Assembly: GCF_011801145.1 (NCBI RefSeq)
Contig: NZ_CP046172.1
Span: forward strand, 4,030,001-4,094,000
Length of the DNA stretch: 64,000 nt
Reading direction: 5' to 3'
Source of the DNA: Nocardia arthritidis
GTDB lineage: Bacteria; Actinomycetota; Actinomycetes; Mycobacteriales; Mycobacteriaceae
Below, in pieces: positions 26,766 to 36,919 of the stretch; position 1 is the first letter of the stretch, and each line of letters starts with the position of its first letter. The position numbers and the translations under genes are program-made. The notes beneath the pieces were generated by a model. The model did no database searches. It worked only from the letters and a program-made list of their open reading frames with translations, and had not been told where the DNA came from.

Positions 26766-29700
26766 TGTTCCGTTTGCGCAGACTGTATTTCGATTCGATC
26801 GGCGTCACAGAAAACCGGTTCGCAGATCTGCTGGTGGACCTGACGGACTCGGCAGGCGAACCCGCCGATGCCATCGTCTGGCTGCGCAACGGCGCGGGCA
26901 AGACAACGATGCTGTCGCTGCTGCTCGCTCTGATCTTGCCGGATCGCCGCGACTTTCTGGCGACCCGAACCAAGAAACGCACACTCGAGGATCTGGTGCT
27001 GGCGGGAGATACGGCACACGTCGTCGCCGAATGGACCGATCCGGATGGGCAGCTCCTGCTGACCGGCGCGGTATACGAATGGGATGGGCGCACACGGCCA
27101 CACGACTACAACGGGCGTGGTAAAGAGCGGCTACAGCGCAATTGGTGGTGTGTGCATCCGGATCCGGCCGTGGCGGGCGCCACGCTGGACGATCTGCCAT
27201 TCACGCTGCGCAGCGGTGGAAACTATGACCGCGACCGATTCTGCACGCATGTAAGGGGTTTGGCCGCGCTCGGCGTCAACGCGGTCGTCGCGTCGCAGAG
27301 CATCGCCGAGTGGCACGGCGCATTGCGGGAGCGGCGGTTCGACCCGGATCTGTTCCGGTACTTCACCGAAGTGAATGCCGCCGAGGGCGGGATCGACGGT
27401 CTGTTCAACGACATCGATTCGCCGGGCCGATTCGTCCGTTACCTGTTGCGCTTCGTCGGCGATCATCAGCGCGTCGCGCCGGTGCGAGAGTTGTTGTCGG
27501 ACACTGCGGTCGAGATCGCGAAACGTCCGGCCTATGCCGCCCAGCGGCAGTTCTGTGTCGACGCCGCGCCACGGGTCACGGCGCTGGGCGATGCACACCG
27601 GCGTTTTGTCGTGCGCCGTGACGAGCGGGCGGCGATCGTCGGCCGGTCCGCAGCCCTCAAACGTGCGCTGTTCGACGCGGTCGCCGCCGCGACGGCTCGT
27701 TACGAGCTCGCGGAACAGCGTGCGGCCGATTACGACGCTCAGATCAGCGAAGTGCGCGCCCAGATCGATCTGGCTCGTCGCAGACGGGACGAATATGCCT
27801 TCCGGGCAGCGAAATTCGAACTTACGGAGGCGAAAAAGCTTGTCGAACAGGCGAAGATCCGGATGGATCAGTGCAAGCTCGAAGCCGACGCGTGGGCGGC
27901 CGCGGAACGATATGCCCAACTAGAGGAACGCAAGGTGGCCTACGACGCACACCGGTCGGCGCTGGAAACAGCGGCCCGGGATGCGCGCCCGCTCATCGAC
28001 CGATGCGATACGGCCAAGGCGGTGCTCGCGGCTGCGCTCACCGGCGAAATCGAAAAGATCGGCCTGGTGATCGAAGAGCTGGCAGTCCGCAGGGACCAGG
28101 CCGAAGCCGACGGGGACGCGGCCGCCGAGCGGTGGCGACAGGCGGAGCGGCGTTTGGCCGAACTCGATAGTGAAGCCGAACGAATTCGCGGCCAGCTCGC
28201 ACGGTTCGAAGACGATTGCCGGTCGATGGTTGCCGATGGGATCATCGGTGCGAGTGAGCGACTCGGGGATGCGGTGAATCGCTTGGCCGAAGAGCACGTG
28301 GAAGCCGCGGCAGAACTGGAGCGGCTTCGTTCCGAACGTGACGATCTCCAGTATCGCATCGGAACTGCCGCGACCATCGAGACGAAAGCTCAGGAGAAAA
28401 CCGGTGGCGCTCGCACCGCGTACCAGGAGTTGGACGGTCAGCTGAACCGCCTCGTCGCGAAGGCTCGGCGACTGGCGGATGACTCGCGACTGCGCACGCT
28501 GCACCAAACCGATCTTGTCGAGTTGGAAACTGTTGCGACCGAGACGATTACGCTGTTGACCCGCGAGATCACGGCAGCGGAGAAAATGCTTGCGGCGCTC
28601 GGCGAGGAATCGGCGCGTGGTGAACGCGCCATCCGCGCGCTGGCCGACATCCAGCTGCTGCCGCCGCGGCTGGCGGTTGAGAAAGTCATCGAAAAGCTGG
28701 ATGACGCCGGTATCACCGCCGTCGCCGGATGGCACTATCTCGCCAAGCACATCGATCGAACCGACCACGGCCGCTACATCACGGAATTGCCGGAGGTACT
28801 CGACGGTGTAATTGTCTACGGCGACGCGACCGCTGTCGCCGCGGCGGCGGACCGCGCCGGATCCAGCGATGAGCTGGTTGTCATCTCCGCCGCAGGGGTT
28901 TTCGAGGATCGACGTGCCGCACATGTCGTCATCGGTCCGGCCGAAGCGCAACACGATACCGCCGCTGGATCTACAGAACTGCAGCGGCGCACCGGATTAC
29001 GTGATGCGTTGCAGCTTCGGATCAGTGATGCGGCGAGGCGGCGCGATGCGGATCTCGAACTGCGGTCGGCGATTACCGCATGGGAGAGCGATCTGCCGCC
29101 GGACGGTCTCGGCGGATTGCGTACCAGGACCACTGCCGCGAAGGCCGCTTTGGACGATGCGATGACCAAGGAGAAGCGCGCGACAGAGGCATTGGCTCAG
29201 CTGAGAAGCGCCTTCACCGGGTGCGAGGCGCGCATATCGGACGTACGTGAACGACTTGCCCGTTTAGACAGCACGCTCCCCAGGGTGCGCAGCGCCGCAG
29301 AATATGAGAGCGACTATGTAGAGCCGGGTCGAACTCGGTCGGCCGCCATCCCCCGGGAGATCGATCGGGTTCGTGTTCAGCGAGATAGGGCGCACGAGGA
29401 TCAGCGGCAGGCCATCGCAGACGTGCAGTCGATCGGGACCGAAAGTCAGCTCGAAAAACGTCGCCGGAATGAACTGCGCGCGGAGCTGGCGGCTCTCCCG
29501 GAACCGACAGGTCCGACAGATCTTTCGGTGGCGGCCGCGCGTGCGGCCGTGGAAATCGCCGAGACCAACCTCCGGGAGCGTTTCGAGGAAACAACACTAC
29601 GGCAAGCGGTGCGGCAGGCGGAAAAGGAAGTCGCGAAGGCGGCGCAGCTCTGGAATGCCATCGAGGACGGGATTCGTGGCCGTGCGGCCGAATTAGCAAC

Positions 29701-31102
29701 CAGCGCAACAGGATCCGATCCGGCCACGCGCGCGGAAGCCGCCGAGCGAGCGGGGGTGATGCTGACACGGGCAGCGGAGACGCATGGGACGGAACGCGGG
29801 CGGCTCCGTGACGCGCAAACGCGATATGAAACGGCGCAATCGGCTCGTCCGAAGGGCGCCGTCGAGATCGAGAATCCCACCGACCGCGAACACGCATTGG
29901 ACCTGGCCGATCGATCGACCGATGAGATGGCGCAACGGGAGACCACCCGGCACCGGTTGGATGGTGATCGCGATGCCGCATTGAAGGATGCCACGGCGGC
30001 GAAGGCCCGCCAGGAAATGCTGAACGACCAGATCGCTCTACTGCGTTCGATCGAGCCAACCGACACATCCACCTTTGCGATACCGGTCGACAACGCCGGT
30101 GTCCGCTCGGTGGTCCAGCGCATAGTCGATGAACTGGCCGCTGCGGAGGCCGCTCTCGGTAAAGCAGATCGGGTGCGCGCCGAGCAGGCGGATCTGCTCG
30201 ATCATTGGGCGGGGAGCGACGAATTCGTCACGCTCGCGGAGGACGAACACGGCAGCGCGGTGCGTCGGCTGCGCGAGATGTTCCGGGACAAGAACCGCAT
30301 CGAGCGGGTGGCCGATAATGCCGACGAACTCGTGCACGATCTCGACGTACGCGCGAAAGCCATTGCACAGCAACTGGAGCAGGTCGAAACGCACAAGCGC
30401 AATGTGGTCGTTCGGATGATCGAGCTGGTCGACGACGGGCTGAGTATGCTCACCCGGGCTTCAACGTTGTCCGAGCTACCCGAGGGTATCGGACCGTGGG
30501 CGCACAAACGGTTCCTCGCGGTCGAGCCGCGATCCAGGCCCTCGCGTGAGCAGATCGGACTGCGGGTCGGCGAACTTGTCGAGGCGATGGTGGCCAGCGG
30601 GCGGATCGAAACCGACGCCGCCGAACTCCTGTGGCGAGCCACCGAAGTGTCTGTGCCGGAAGGTTTTCGGGCGACCGTGCTGAAACCGGCACCGGACCAG
30701 CCGACCGGCCGAACACCGGTGGAAGAGATGCGCAAATGGTCCGGCGGCGAGAACTTGACCGCCTCGCTGGTGCTGTTCTGCGTCCTGGCGAGGTTGCGCG
30801 CCGAGCGTCGGGTAGGCAGCCGGACCGGCGCCGCTGGCGGCGTGCTTCCGCTGGACAACCCCCTTGGCAAAGCGAACTACCTGCCGTTCCTCGATTTGCA
30901 GCGGAGGGTCGCGCAAGCCTGTGGCGTACAGCTTGTGTTCTGGACCGGTATAGGTGATCTCGGTGCGGTCACCACCTTTCCGCGGATCGCGGCGATGCAC
31001 AAACGACCGTCGACTACCCGCGCGGGTCGCGCGTATGTCCAGGTCGATATGGAGAATTCGCAGCTACTCGACATCGTGTCGATGGTGCGTCGTGAATCGT
31101 GA
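26765..31102 (+). CDS. jetC: Wadjet SMC-like ATPase JetC (MksB-like)
   Basis: A 1,445-residue SMC/Rad50-type ATPase. Start ATG 26765 overlaps the jetB stop (TGATG). The head half has Walker A RNGAGKTT at residues 41-48. Two very long coiled-coil arms follow, with a hinge-like globular section around residues 640-720 (EKVIEKLDDAGITAVAGWHYLAKHI, VIYGDATAVAAAADRAG). The C-terminal head half has the ABC signature KWSGGENLTASLVLF (near residue 1325) and a Walker B-like LPLDNPLGKANYL (Asp1364). This is the loop-extruding motor that recognises small circular DNA. All catalytic motifs are intact. Confidence 0.9.
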   Translation: MFRLRRLYFDSIGVTENRFADLLVDLTDSAGEPADAIVWLRNGAGKTTMLSLLLALILPDRRDFLATRTKKRTLEDLVLAGDTAHVVAEWTDPDGQLLLTGAVYEWDGRTRPHDYNGRGKERLQRNWWCVHPDPAVAGATLDDLPFTLRSGGNYDRDRFCTHVRGLAALGVNAVVASQSIAEWHGALRERRFDPDLFRYFTEVNAAEGGIDGLFNDIDSPGRFVRYLLRFVGDHQRVAPVRELLSDTAVEIAKRPAYAAQRQFCVDAAPRVTALGDAHRRFVVRRDERAAIVGRSAALKRALFDAVAAATARYELAEQRAADYDAQISEVRAQIDLARRRRDEYAFRAAKFELTEAKKLVEQAKIRMDQCKLEADAWAAAERYAQLEERKVAYDAHRSALETAARDARPLIDRCDTAKAVLAAALTGEIEKIGLVIEELAVRRDQAEADGDAAAERWRQAERRLAELDSEAERIRGQLARFEDDCRSMVADGIIGASERLGDAVNRLAEEHVEAAAELERLRSERDDLQYRIGTAATIETKAQEKTGGARTAYQELDGQLNRLVAKARRLADDSRLRTLHQTDLVELETVATETITLLTREITAAEKMLAALGEESARGERAIRALADIQLLPPRLAVEKVIEKLDDAGITAVAGWHYLAKHIDRTDHGRYITELPEVLDGVIVYGDATAVAAAADRAGSSDELVVISAAGVFEDRRAAHVVIGPAEAQHDTAAGSTELQRRTGLRDALQLRISDAARRRDADLELRSAITAWESDLPPDGLGGLRTRTTAAKAALDDAMTKEKRATEALAQLRSAFTGCEARISDVRERLARLDSTLPRVRSAAEYESDYVEPGRTRSAAIPREIDRVRVQRDRAHEDQRQAIADVQSIGTESQLEKRRRNELRAELAALPEPTGPTDLSVAAARAAVEIAETNLRERFEETTLRQAVRQAEKEVAKAAQLWNAIEDGIRGRAAELATSATGSDPATRAEAAERAGVMLTRAAETHGTERGRLRDAQTRYETAQSARPKGAVEIENPTDREHALDLADRSTDEMAQRETTRHRLDGDRDAALKDATAAKARQEMLNDQIALLRSIEPTDTSTFAIPVDNAGVRSVVQRIVDELAAAEAALGKADRVRAEQADLLDHWAGSDEFVTLAEDEHGSAVRRLREMFRDKNRIERVADNADELVHDLDVRAKAIAQQLEQVETHKRNVVVRMIELVDDGLSMLTRASTLSELPEGIGPWAHKRFLAVEPRSRPSREQIGLRVGELVEAMVASGRIETDAAELLWRATEVSVPEGFRATVLKPAPDQPTGRTPVEEMRKWSGGENLTASLVLFCVLARLRAERRVGSRTGAAGGVLPLDNPLGKANYLPFLDLQRRVAQACGVQLVFWTGIGDLGAVTTFPRIAAMHKRPSTTRAGRAYVQVDMENSQLLDIVSMVRRES

Positions 31103-32123
31103 GCCATTACTGGCCGCCGCGATTCGCGACTGGATCGCGACCCACCCCACGGTGCGGGTGCCGTTACGCGAGATACTCGGCGCGGCAGCGGCGGTGGACC
31201 GAACCGCCGCCGCATCGGTCGGCTGGCGGACGCGGATCATGGCTGCCTTGACCGACCTGACCGAATCCGGCGATATCCGCTTACCGACCACCTCCTGGGA
31301 TCGCACGGCGCTACCTGCGCTGCCGTCGTTCGTGACCAGGGCCGTCGAGCCGAACGACCCGCCGCCGTCGCGAGAGCGAGCGGTTTGGCATGCGGAGCTG
31401 TCATGGGCAGCGCAGCTCTGTGATGCGGATGTACTGACGGCGACCGAGTACCGGCAGCTGACGGATATCAACGCATGGCTGCGCCGACGTACCGGGACGG
31501 TGATTCCGATGCGCGAACGGTCGTTGGAGATCTTCGGTGACGAAAAGGTTCTCGACACCGTTGTCCTCGGCCGGCTGTTCTCGCCTGGCAGACTCACTTG
31601 GGAACTGCTGCAAGCCTTTCCGTGCTGGCCGCCGGTCGAGCAGGTCGTGCTCGGCAACGCGGCCTGGCTCATCGTCGAGAATTACACGACCTATTACTCG
31701 ATCGCTCGTCGTGCCCGCGAGACGGATTTCGACGGCCGGATCATCTGGGGATCCGGAAACCAGGTGGCAACTCGCCTTTCCGCGCTCACCGGTGCGCCGA
31801 AACCGTTGCGGTGCTGGTATTTCGGTGACATAGACGCAGGTGGATTCCGGGTGGCCCGATCCGCGTCCCGCCGGGCACAGCTGCTGGGACTGCCAGCTCT
31901 GGAACCTGCCCGCGGCCTGTATAGGCTGGCGTTGCGGCATGGGAACGCGCGTGTGGACAAGGCGAATTCGCCCAACGAGGACGCACTTATCTGGATCCGG
32001 GACTGGGTAGGCGGGCAGCTCGGGCGGGACCTGGCGGAGTCGGTTCGCGGCCGAAGCCGGATCGTGCAAGAGTACGTCGGGCGGGTATTGCTCGCGGAAA
32101 CCAGTGTTGTGCAATGGTTTTGA
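31092..32123 (+). CDS. jetD: Wadjet nuclease JetD (DUF3322/DUF2220, Toprim-like)
   Basis: A 343-residue protein. GTG 31092 overlaps jetC by 11 bases. The N-terminal arm includes a helical DNA-binding part; then RERSLEIFGDEKVLD, a stretch typical of JetD. The Toprim-like core shows the acidic residue in LIVENYTTYYS (Glu196) and the DxD pair in YFGDIDAGG (Asp246, Asp248). In Wadjet this topoisomerase-VI-like protein cuts the plasmid after loop extrusion stalls. Somewhat shorter than many JetD proteins (about 390), mostly at the N-terminus. A strong hairpin terminator follows the stop. Confidence 0.88.
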   Translation: MNREPLLAAAIRDWIATHPTVRVPLREILGAAAAVDRTAAASVGWRTRIMAALTDLTESGDIRLPTTSWDRTALPALPSFVTRAVEPNDPPPSRERAVWHAELSWAAQLCDADVLTATEYRQLTDINAWLRRRTGTVIPMRERSLEIFGDEKVLDTVVLGRLFSPGRLTWELLQAFPCWPPVEQVVLGNAAWLIVENYTTYYSIARRARETDFDGRIIWGSGNQVATRLSALTGAPKPLRCWYFGDIDAGGFRVARSASRRAQLLGLPALEPARGLYRLALRHGNARVDKANSPNEDALIWIRDWVGGQLGRDLAESVRGRSRIVQEYVGRVLLAETSVVQWF

Positions 32124-32125
32124 CG

Positions 32126-32158
32126 GTGCCTCGCCGGGGCCGAGCCCCCGCGAGGCAC
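32126..32158. terminator. Bidirectional hairpin terminator after jetD
   Basis: GTGCCTCGC (32126-32134) pairs with GCGAGGCAC (32150-32158); an inner GGGGC/GCCCC pair extends the stem. It lies between the convergent jetD gene and the phosphodiesterase pseudogene, so it can serve both strands. Confidence 0.75.
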
Positions 32159-32174
32159 TCGGGTACTCAGGTGG

Positions 32175-33171
32175 TCATTCGGCGTTGATCATGGAGTTGC
32201 CGTCGAAATCCTTGCTGGCGGGTACGCCGAGCAGGGCGACGGCGGTCGGGGTGATGTCGACAAGCGAATTCGCGGTCTTGGCACCGGGTTTGAACGCCGA
32301 GCCGCGGGCGATCACGAAATTTGCCGTCTCCTCGGCGGATTGGCCGCCGTGGCCGCCATTGGGGCGGTGGCCATGGTCGGCGGTCACGATGATCTGCCAC
32401 TTCTCGGCGGGGTTCGCCTTGGCCCTGGCGTCAACGGCCGCAACGATTTTGCCGACCTGCTCGTCGACGCGCTCGATGGCGTCGAGGTACTCCCGCGACT
32501 TGCTGCCGTGGCTGTGGCCCGCCTCGTCCACCTGGTCCAGGTGGACGAAAAGGAAGTCGGGAGCGTCCTTGGCGATCGCCGCTGCGCCGGTGTCCGCGGT
32601 GGCCGCGTCGATCTTCGATTCGTCCGTATCGTTCGGCTGACCGGGCGTCGCGATATTGACGTCGGCGTGCGGATCGTTGCTGCCCGCCATGATGGTGATC
32701 GGCTGCCAAGTGGCGATCGATTCGGTCTTCAGCCCCGGCTTGGCCTGCTCCAACTGGGTGAATACGGTCGGGTACTTCTCGAACGGCGTTGCGTCAAAGT
32801 TGTTGTTCTTGATGCCGTGCTTGGTATCCCACACCCGTGAGCACGGTGGCCCAGGACGGTCCGGAGATGGTGGTGTGCGGTGCGATCGAGGACTGGCCGA
32901 GCGTGCCCTGCTCGGCCAGCTTCAGCAGATTCGGCGCCTTCGCCTCGACGACCTTGCTGTACATGGTGCCGTCGAGCCCGATGACCACCACTTTCCTACC
33001 GCCCGGCCTGGTCGAGCCGCCATCGGACGATCCGCTGCCCGGCGAACCGGTATCGGGCAGCTGGGGGAGTGCCGCCGCAGGTCCGGCGGCGCCGAGCACG
33101 GCGGTGGCAATGGTGGCCGCGACGGTCGCGCGGAGGATGGTGTTGGCGTTGGCGGCGCTATTCGATCTCAT
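32175..33171 (-). pseudogene. Secreted type I phosphodiesterase/nucleotide pyrophosphatase, frameshifted
   Basis: Alkaline-phosphatase-superfamily protein of about 330 residues split in two frames. The 5' frame (33171 down to about 32835) has a signal peptide ending near AAALPQ and the metal/nucleophile segment KVVVIGLDGT...APHTTISGPSWATVLTG, where the Thr is the nucleophile. The 3' frame continues exactly as WDTKHGIKNNNFDATPF and holds the remaining metal ligands HLDQVDEAGHSHG and TADHGH. The break lies at GGTGTGGG on the coding strand (near 32829-32836) and is restored by adding one GT unit, so it is a 2-base loss in a dinucleotide run. Either a recent inactivation or a sequencing error. 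All motifs are otherwise intact. Confidence 0.8.
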
Positions 33172-33380
33172 GGTCTAGACCATTCCATCTGAAATTAGCT
33201 GAACGCTAGTGCGGTGCAGCTGAATTCACCGACGATTCGACCGGGTAAACTCCCGGGTGATGGACTTTGGCCAGCGAGTTGCCTTCCGCAGCTGGAAGTT
33301 TCATGTATCTGCTGGCCAGGTGGTTGTGCGCCCATCGTCCGGAAATGTCCGATTCTGTTCGTTTGCCGGTAACTCTCGGG

Positions 33381-34505
33381 CTATCGAGAGTCGGCGCGCA
33401 GCCGGGCGAAGTTGTCGTAGACTCGCTCGACTTCGGTCCGGCCGATCGCCGTGTATTCGCGCAGGCGTTGTTCGTAGCGGGCCACCGCGGTCGGCAGATC
33501 CGAGTCACCGTCGCGCACCTCGATCAACTCGGCGGCGAGCTGATCGGTATGCAGCAGTGCGACATTGGCGCCGTTGCCGCCGGGCGGTGCGAGGTGCCCG
33601 GCGTCGCCCAGCAGGGTGACCGCGCGAGTCTGCCACGCGGGCAATGGATCTCCTAGACGCATGGGCACGATCCCGCTGTTCTCCGGATCGGCGTGCCGCA
33701 CCAGCGCGCGCAGCTCCGGATGCCATTCGCGGATCGAATCGAGTATCCGGCTCGGGTCGCCGTCCGCGGGCGCCGGGCCGGGCATCAGGAAAACCCAGCG
33801 GATATAGCTGGAGACGTCGGGCAGCCGCACATCCGGCGCCATGGTCTGCGCGGCGAGCGCGGGTGACCGACGAAAACGCATGGCGCCCAGCATCAATTGA
33901 ATATCCGGGCTGGTGACGAAGAGGCTCCGCCCGGAAACCAACCCCGCGAATCGCTCGGTGAGCGGGGTGCGCCCGATGGCGGCGCAGATGGGTAGTTCGC
34001 GCATCTCGACCTGCGGCAGGAGTTGTCTGCGCACCTTGGAGCCCAAGCCGTCCGCGCCGATGACCAGATCGGCCGATGCGCTGCGGCCGTCGGCGAACGC
34101 CAATTCGACGTTCCCATCGGGCAATTCGGTATACCGCTCGAACCTGTGGCCGAACCGGACATGGTCGGCGACACCGGCGAACAGCAGGTGGCGCAGCACA
34201 TTGCGGTCGAACATCCGGCCGTGATGGCTGAATTCGGGCTTGTCGAGCGTGGTCAGCTGTGGATCCACGGTGCGTGTGGTGCCGTGGAATTCGTCGCCGA
34301 TCGCCTCGAGCAGCTCGTGCAGCCGGGTGGGTACCGCGCGGCGTAACGCCGCGAAGCCCGCCTCCTCCAAGGTGATTCGGTATCCCTGGAAGCGGGCCTG
34401 CAGCGCCGTATCTCGCTCGTAGACATCGACCTGGAATCCTGCCGCCAGTAACCGATGGGCCGATGCCAAACCGCCGAGTCCGGCGCCGATGATCGCAATT
34501 CGCAT
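33381..34505 (-). CDS. FAD-dependent monooxygenase
   Basis: A 374-residue aromatic-hydroxylase-like flavoprotein. The start at ATG 34505 places the dinucleotide fold at the N-terminus: MRIAIIGAGLGGLASAHRLL with GxGxxG. The second FAD motif ADLVIGADGLGSKVR (DG) and the third GDAGHLAPPGGNGANVAL (GD) are present. Lipid- or antibiotic-type monooxygenases of this class hydroxylate electron-rich substrates using NAD(P)H. It stands alone between a phosphodiesterase pseudogene and a secreted protein. Substrate unknown. Confidence 0.82.
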   Translation of the reverse strand: MRIAIIGAGLGGLASAHRLLAAGFQVDVYERDTALQARFQGYRITLEEAGFAALRRAVPTRLHELLEAIGDEFHGTTRTVDPQLTTLDKPEFSHHGRMFDRNVLRHLLFAGVADHVRFGHRFERYTELPDGNVELAFADGRSASADLVIGADGLGSKVRRQLLPQVEMRELPICAAIGRTPLTERFAGLVSGRSLFVTSPDIQLMLGAMRFRRSPALAAQTMAPDVRLPDVSSYIRWVFLMPGPAPADGDPSRILDSIREWHPELRALVRHADPENSGIVPMRLGDPLPAWQTRAVTLLGDAGHLAPPGGNGANVALLHTDQLAAELIEVRDGDSDLPTAVARYEQRLREYTAIGRTEVERVYDNFARLRADSR

Positions 34506-34584
34506 GCGGCTCAGCGTGCTCGGATCATCTTGCGGCGCGCTTGCGCCGCACATGCGTCGGCTCGGGACACGCTCGACGCACCGG

Positions 34585-35472
34585 TCAGGAATTCTTGCGG
34601 GTGAACGTGTATACCGAGCTCTGCATCTTGCAGGGAATCGGCTTGTTGACCACCACCGTGAGATTGCCGGAGGCCGGATCGTAATCCAGGCCCTCGGATT
34701 CGAAGGTGCCGTGGCAGACGCTGAGCTGCGGCAGGGTGCCGACGGAACGCACCATCGCGGATTTGTCCTTGCCGTCGAGCACCCCGCTCCAGCTGACCTC
34801 CAAGAGAGTAGGCGTGGTCCCGCCGCCGTTCGGGACGTCGGAGGTGCACAGCAGCGTCGTCGCGTCGAAAAAGGTGCAGCCCTGCACGTTCTGCACCGGC
34901 TTGTCGAGGTTCAGATACCCGGATCGAGTGATCGGTCCGGGCTGCGCCGCCGCCGTGTTGAGCAGCGGTGTCGGGAAAATCAGGAAGCGGGACATGCGAT
35001 CCCACTCGCCGTTGAGCATCCACTGACCGTCGGGCGTGACTGCGACCCACGAATTATTGAATCGCGCACCGGGTTCGAGCGTGTAGACGAAGTCCGCGGT
35101 CGCGCCCGCGGGGTCCGTCGCACGGAAGAGTTTCGTCGAGCGACCCGACTGCTCGTAGGCGTCGAACAGGTAGCCCTGTGCCGAATCCGGATCGCCGACG
35201 TGATTCCAGCCCTTGTCCGCCAGGTCGGCGGGCACCTGCCCGACGCCGCGGAACACCAATTCCGAACCGGCGGCGGTCTTTCGGGTCGCGACACCCTCGC
35301 CGACGGTGAACACCGAATCCTGCCGGACCGCGGTCTGCTGCCAACCCTCCAGCGCGGCTTCGGCGTTCATCTCCGCCTGCGGCCCCTGCTGCGCCGGTTG
35401 CGCCGCGGCGACAGCCGGAACAGTAAGCGCGACAAAGGCTGCCGCGCAGATCGCACCCCAACGTAGTCTCAT
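34585..35472 (-). CDS. Secreted protein of unknown function
   Basis: A 295-residue protein with a clear signal peptide: MRLRWGAICAAAFVALTVPA, cleavage near VAAAQ. Mature sequence has several four-cysteine-type positions (VQGCTFFD, TTLLCTSD, LSVCHGTFE, PIPCKMQS), suggesting two disulphides, and beta-rich composition (DFVYTLEPGARF, GNLTVVVN). Similar proteins of unknown role are common in Nocardia and Mycobacterium. No domain recognised. A later minor gap of 79 bases separates it from the monooxygenase on the same strand. Confidence 0.7.
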   Translation of the reverse strand: MRLRWGAICAAAFVALTVPAVAAAQPAQQGPQAEMNAEAALEGWQQTAVRQDSVFTVGEGVATRKTAAGSELVFRGVGQVPADLADKGWNHVGDPDSAQGYLFDAYEQSGRSTKLFRATDPAGATADFVYTLEPGARFNNSWVAVTPDGQWMLNGEWDRMSRFLIFPTPLLNTAAAQPGPITRSGYLNLDKPVQNVQGCTFFDATTLLCTSDVPNGGGTTPTLLEVSWSGVLDGKDKSAMVRSVGTLPQLSVCHGTFESEGLDYDPASGNLTVVVNKPIPCKMQSSVYTFTRKNS

Positions 35473-35630
35473 TCGCGTCTTCCCCGTTCAATCTGCCCGA
35501 TACCCCCATGCGAATCCTGTCATGCGAGCACATGATTCGAGTGGGCTTGCCGACACGCCGGGAACGTCAGCGGATCGGACAAGAGCTCGGTGCCGCCACC
35601 ACCCGCCGCGGCCGATGAGTTCCTTTGTGG

Positions 35631-36431
35631 CTAATGAACTTTCGATCCACCACCCGACGACTTCTTGCCGGAACCTGAGGTCAGGGCGTCACCGACCTTG
35701 CCGAACGAGCTGCTGCCCGTGCCCAGCGCCGCACTGCCGGAGCCGAGCGCCTTGGCCAGGGCGCCCAGCGGCTCGGCGATCGCGCTGCCGGTGCCTCCGG
35801 TGCTTCCGCTGCTGATCAGGCCCGCCACCGGCGCGGCGGCGGCGCTGCCCGTGCCGAGGGCCGAGCTGCCGCTGCCGAGGGCTTGCGCCAGCGCGCCACC
35901 CGCGGAGCTGCCGCTGTTCAATACCTCGGCGATACTGCTCAGCACCGCACCGAGATCGGGCGCCTTCTTCGAGTCGGCGACGGGTTCGGGGCGGGCGTGG
36001 CGGGGGCGCGTGGCCGGACGATCGGACACGTTCTGCGTCCGGCTCTTGTTCGGGGCCTTCGGCTCGGTATTCACCGCGGTTGTGTCGGGTTCCGTCGAAG
36101 CCTCGTCATCCGGGTCGGTGGCCTCGGTGAGCGGCAGACCGCGCTGGCTCGACGGCGTTTTCGGTTGTCCCACTTCGTATTCGATCGGGTCCGTCGCCGG
36201 TGCGACCGCGGCGATGCGGTCCGTTGTCGGCGCGGCCGCGGCGGGCGGGGCCGCATTGTCGGATTGCGGAGCGGTATCGAGGTCGGTCCAGCTGCTGGCC
36301 AGGGTCGTCGCCCGATCATCCGGCGTCGGTCCGTTCTCGGTCGAGACGGCGGCCGTGATCAGCGCGGTCATCGAAAGCATGGCCAACCGCGCCGAAACGA
36401 GGGGATTGCGCGGTGCGCTGTGTTTACCCAT
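35631..36431 (-). CDS. Ala/Ser/Gly-rich surface or secreted protein
   Basis: A 266-residue protein starting at ATG 36431 after AGAAGGAC. The N-terminus (ARLAMLSMTALITAAV) is hydrophobic and may act as an uncleaved or weak signal. A Thr/Pro/Asp-rich disordered middle is followed by a Ser-Gly-Ala repeat region in which LGSGSSALGTGSAAA, LGSGSAALGTGSSSFG and related blocks recur. The composition suggests an envelope-anchored or extracellular low-complexity protein. No family recognised. Confidence 0.55.
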   Translation of the reverse strand: MGKHSAPRNPLVSARLAMLSMTALITAAVSTENGPTPDDRATTLASSWTDLDTAPQSDNAAPPAAAAPTTDRIAAVAPATDPIEYEVGQPKTPSSQRGLPLTEATDPDDEASTEPDTTAVNTEPKAPNKSRTQNVSDRPATRPRHARPEPVADSKKAPDLGAVLSSIAEVLNSGSSAGGALAQALGSGSSALGTGSAAAAPVAGLISSGSTGGTGSAIAEPLGALAKALGSGSAALGTGSSSFGKVGDALTSGSGKKSSGGGSKVH

Positions 36432-36919
36432 CAGTTCTGTCCTTCTGGAGTCGTGGATTTTCGCGAATTCGAATACTCGATGGCGCGATAATTTCGCGAC
36501 GGGCGTATATCGATCTGGACAAGCTGCGGCATTGCATTTCGAAGCGTATGTGCCGGAATGCGAGATGGCCAGCCCGATGAGTGCGCCTAAAGATGAGTTA
36601 ATCTCGGCCGAAACCCCTGGTCAGTCTTAAGTGGTGGCTTAAAACCCTTTCAGTGCAACACGATTCGCATTGCGAGCAGGTCACGGTTTGCCTACGATTG
36701 GGTGGCGGACCTGCTGACGGGATTCGCTGGACCGAATATATCGAATCCGTTCCGATGATATTTCGGATGCCGACTTCGGGCATCGAAGTACACGGGATAT
36801 TTCTTTGTTCGCTCAGGCCGGAATATCCGAGCGCGCAGTCATCGCACATCATGCCGACGGCGAAATGCTGTGCGCCTATGTGGGAACGCTGTTTCTACCC
36901 GACATACCTCGAAGGAATC
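36432..36919. other. Divergent promoter region, AT-richer than neighbours
   Basis: Spacer between the divergent Ser-Gly-rich gene and the CAP-domain gene. It is visibly lower in GC around 36470-36620 and holds CTTAAG/GCTTAA half sites near 36628-36645. No gene or RNA could be supported. Promoters of both flanking genes must lie here. Confidence 0.4.

Noticed and set aside
33206..33508. 100-codon frame on the minus strand between the phosphodiesterase and the monooxygenase
   Set aside because: Runs into the end of the monooxygenase gene in another frame and has shadow-type composition.
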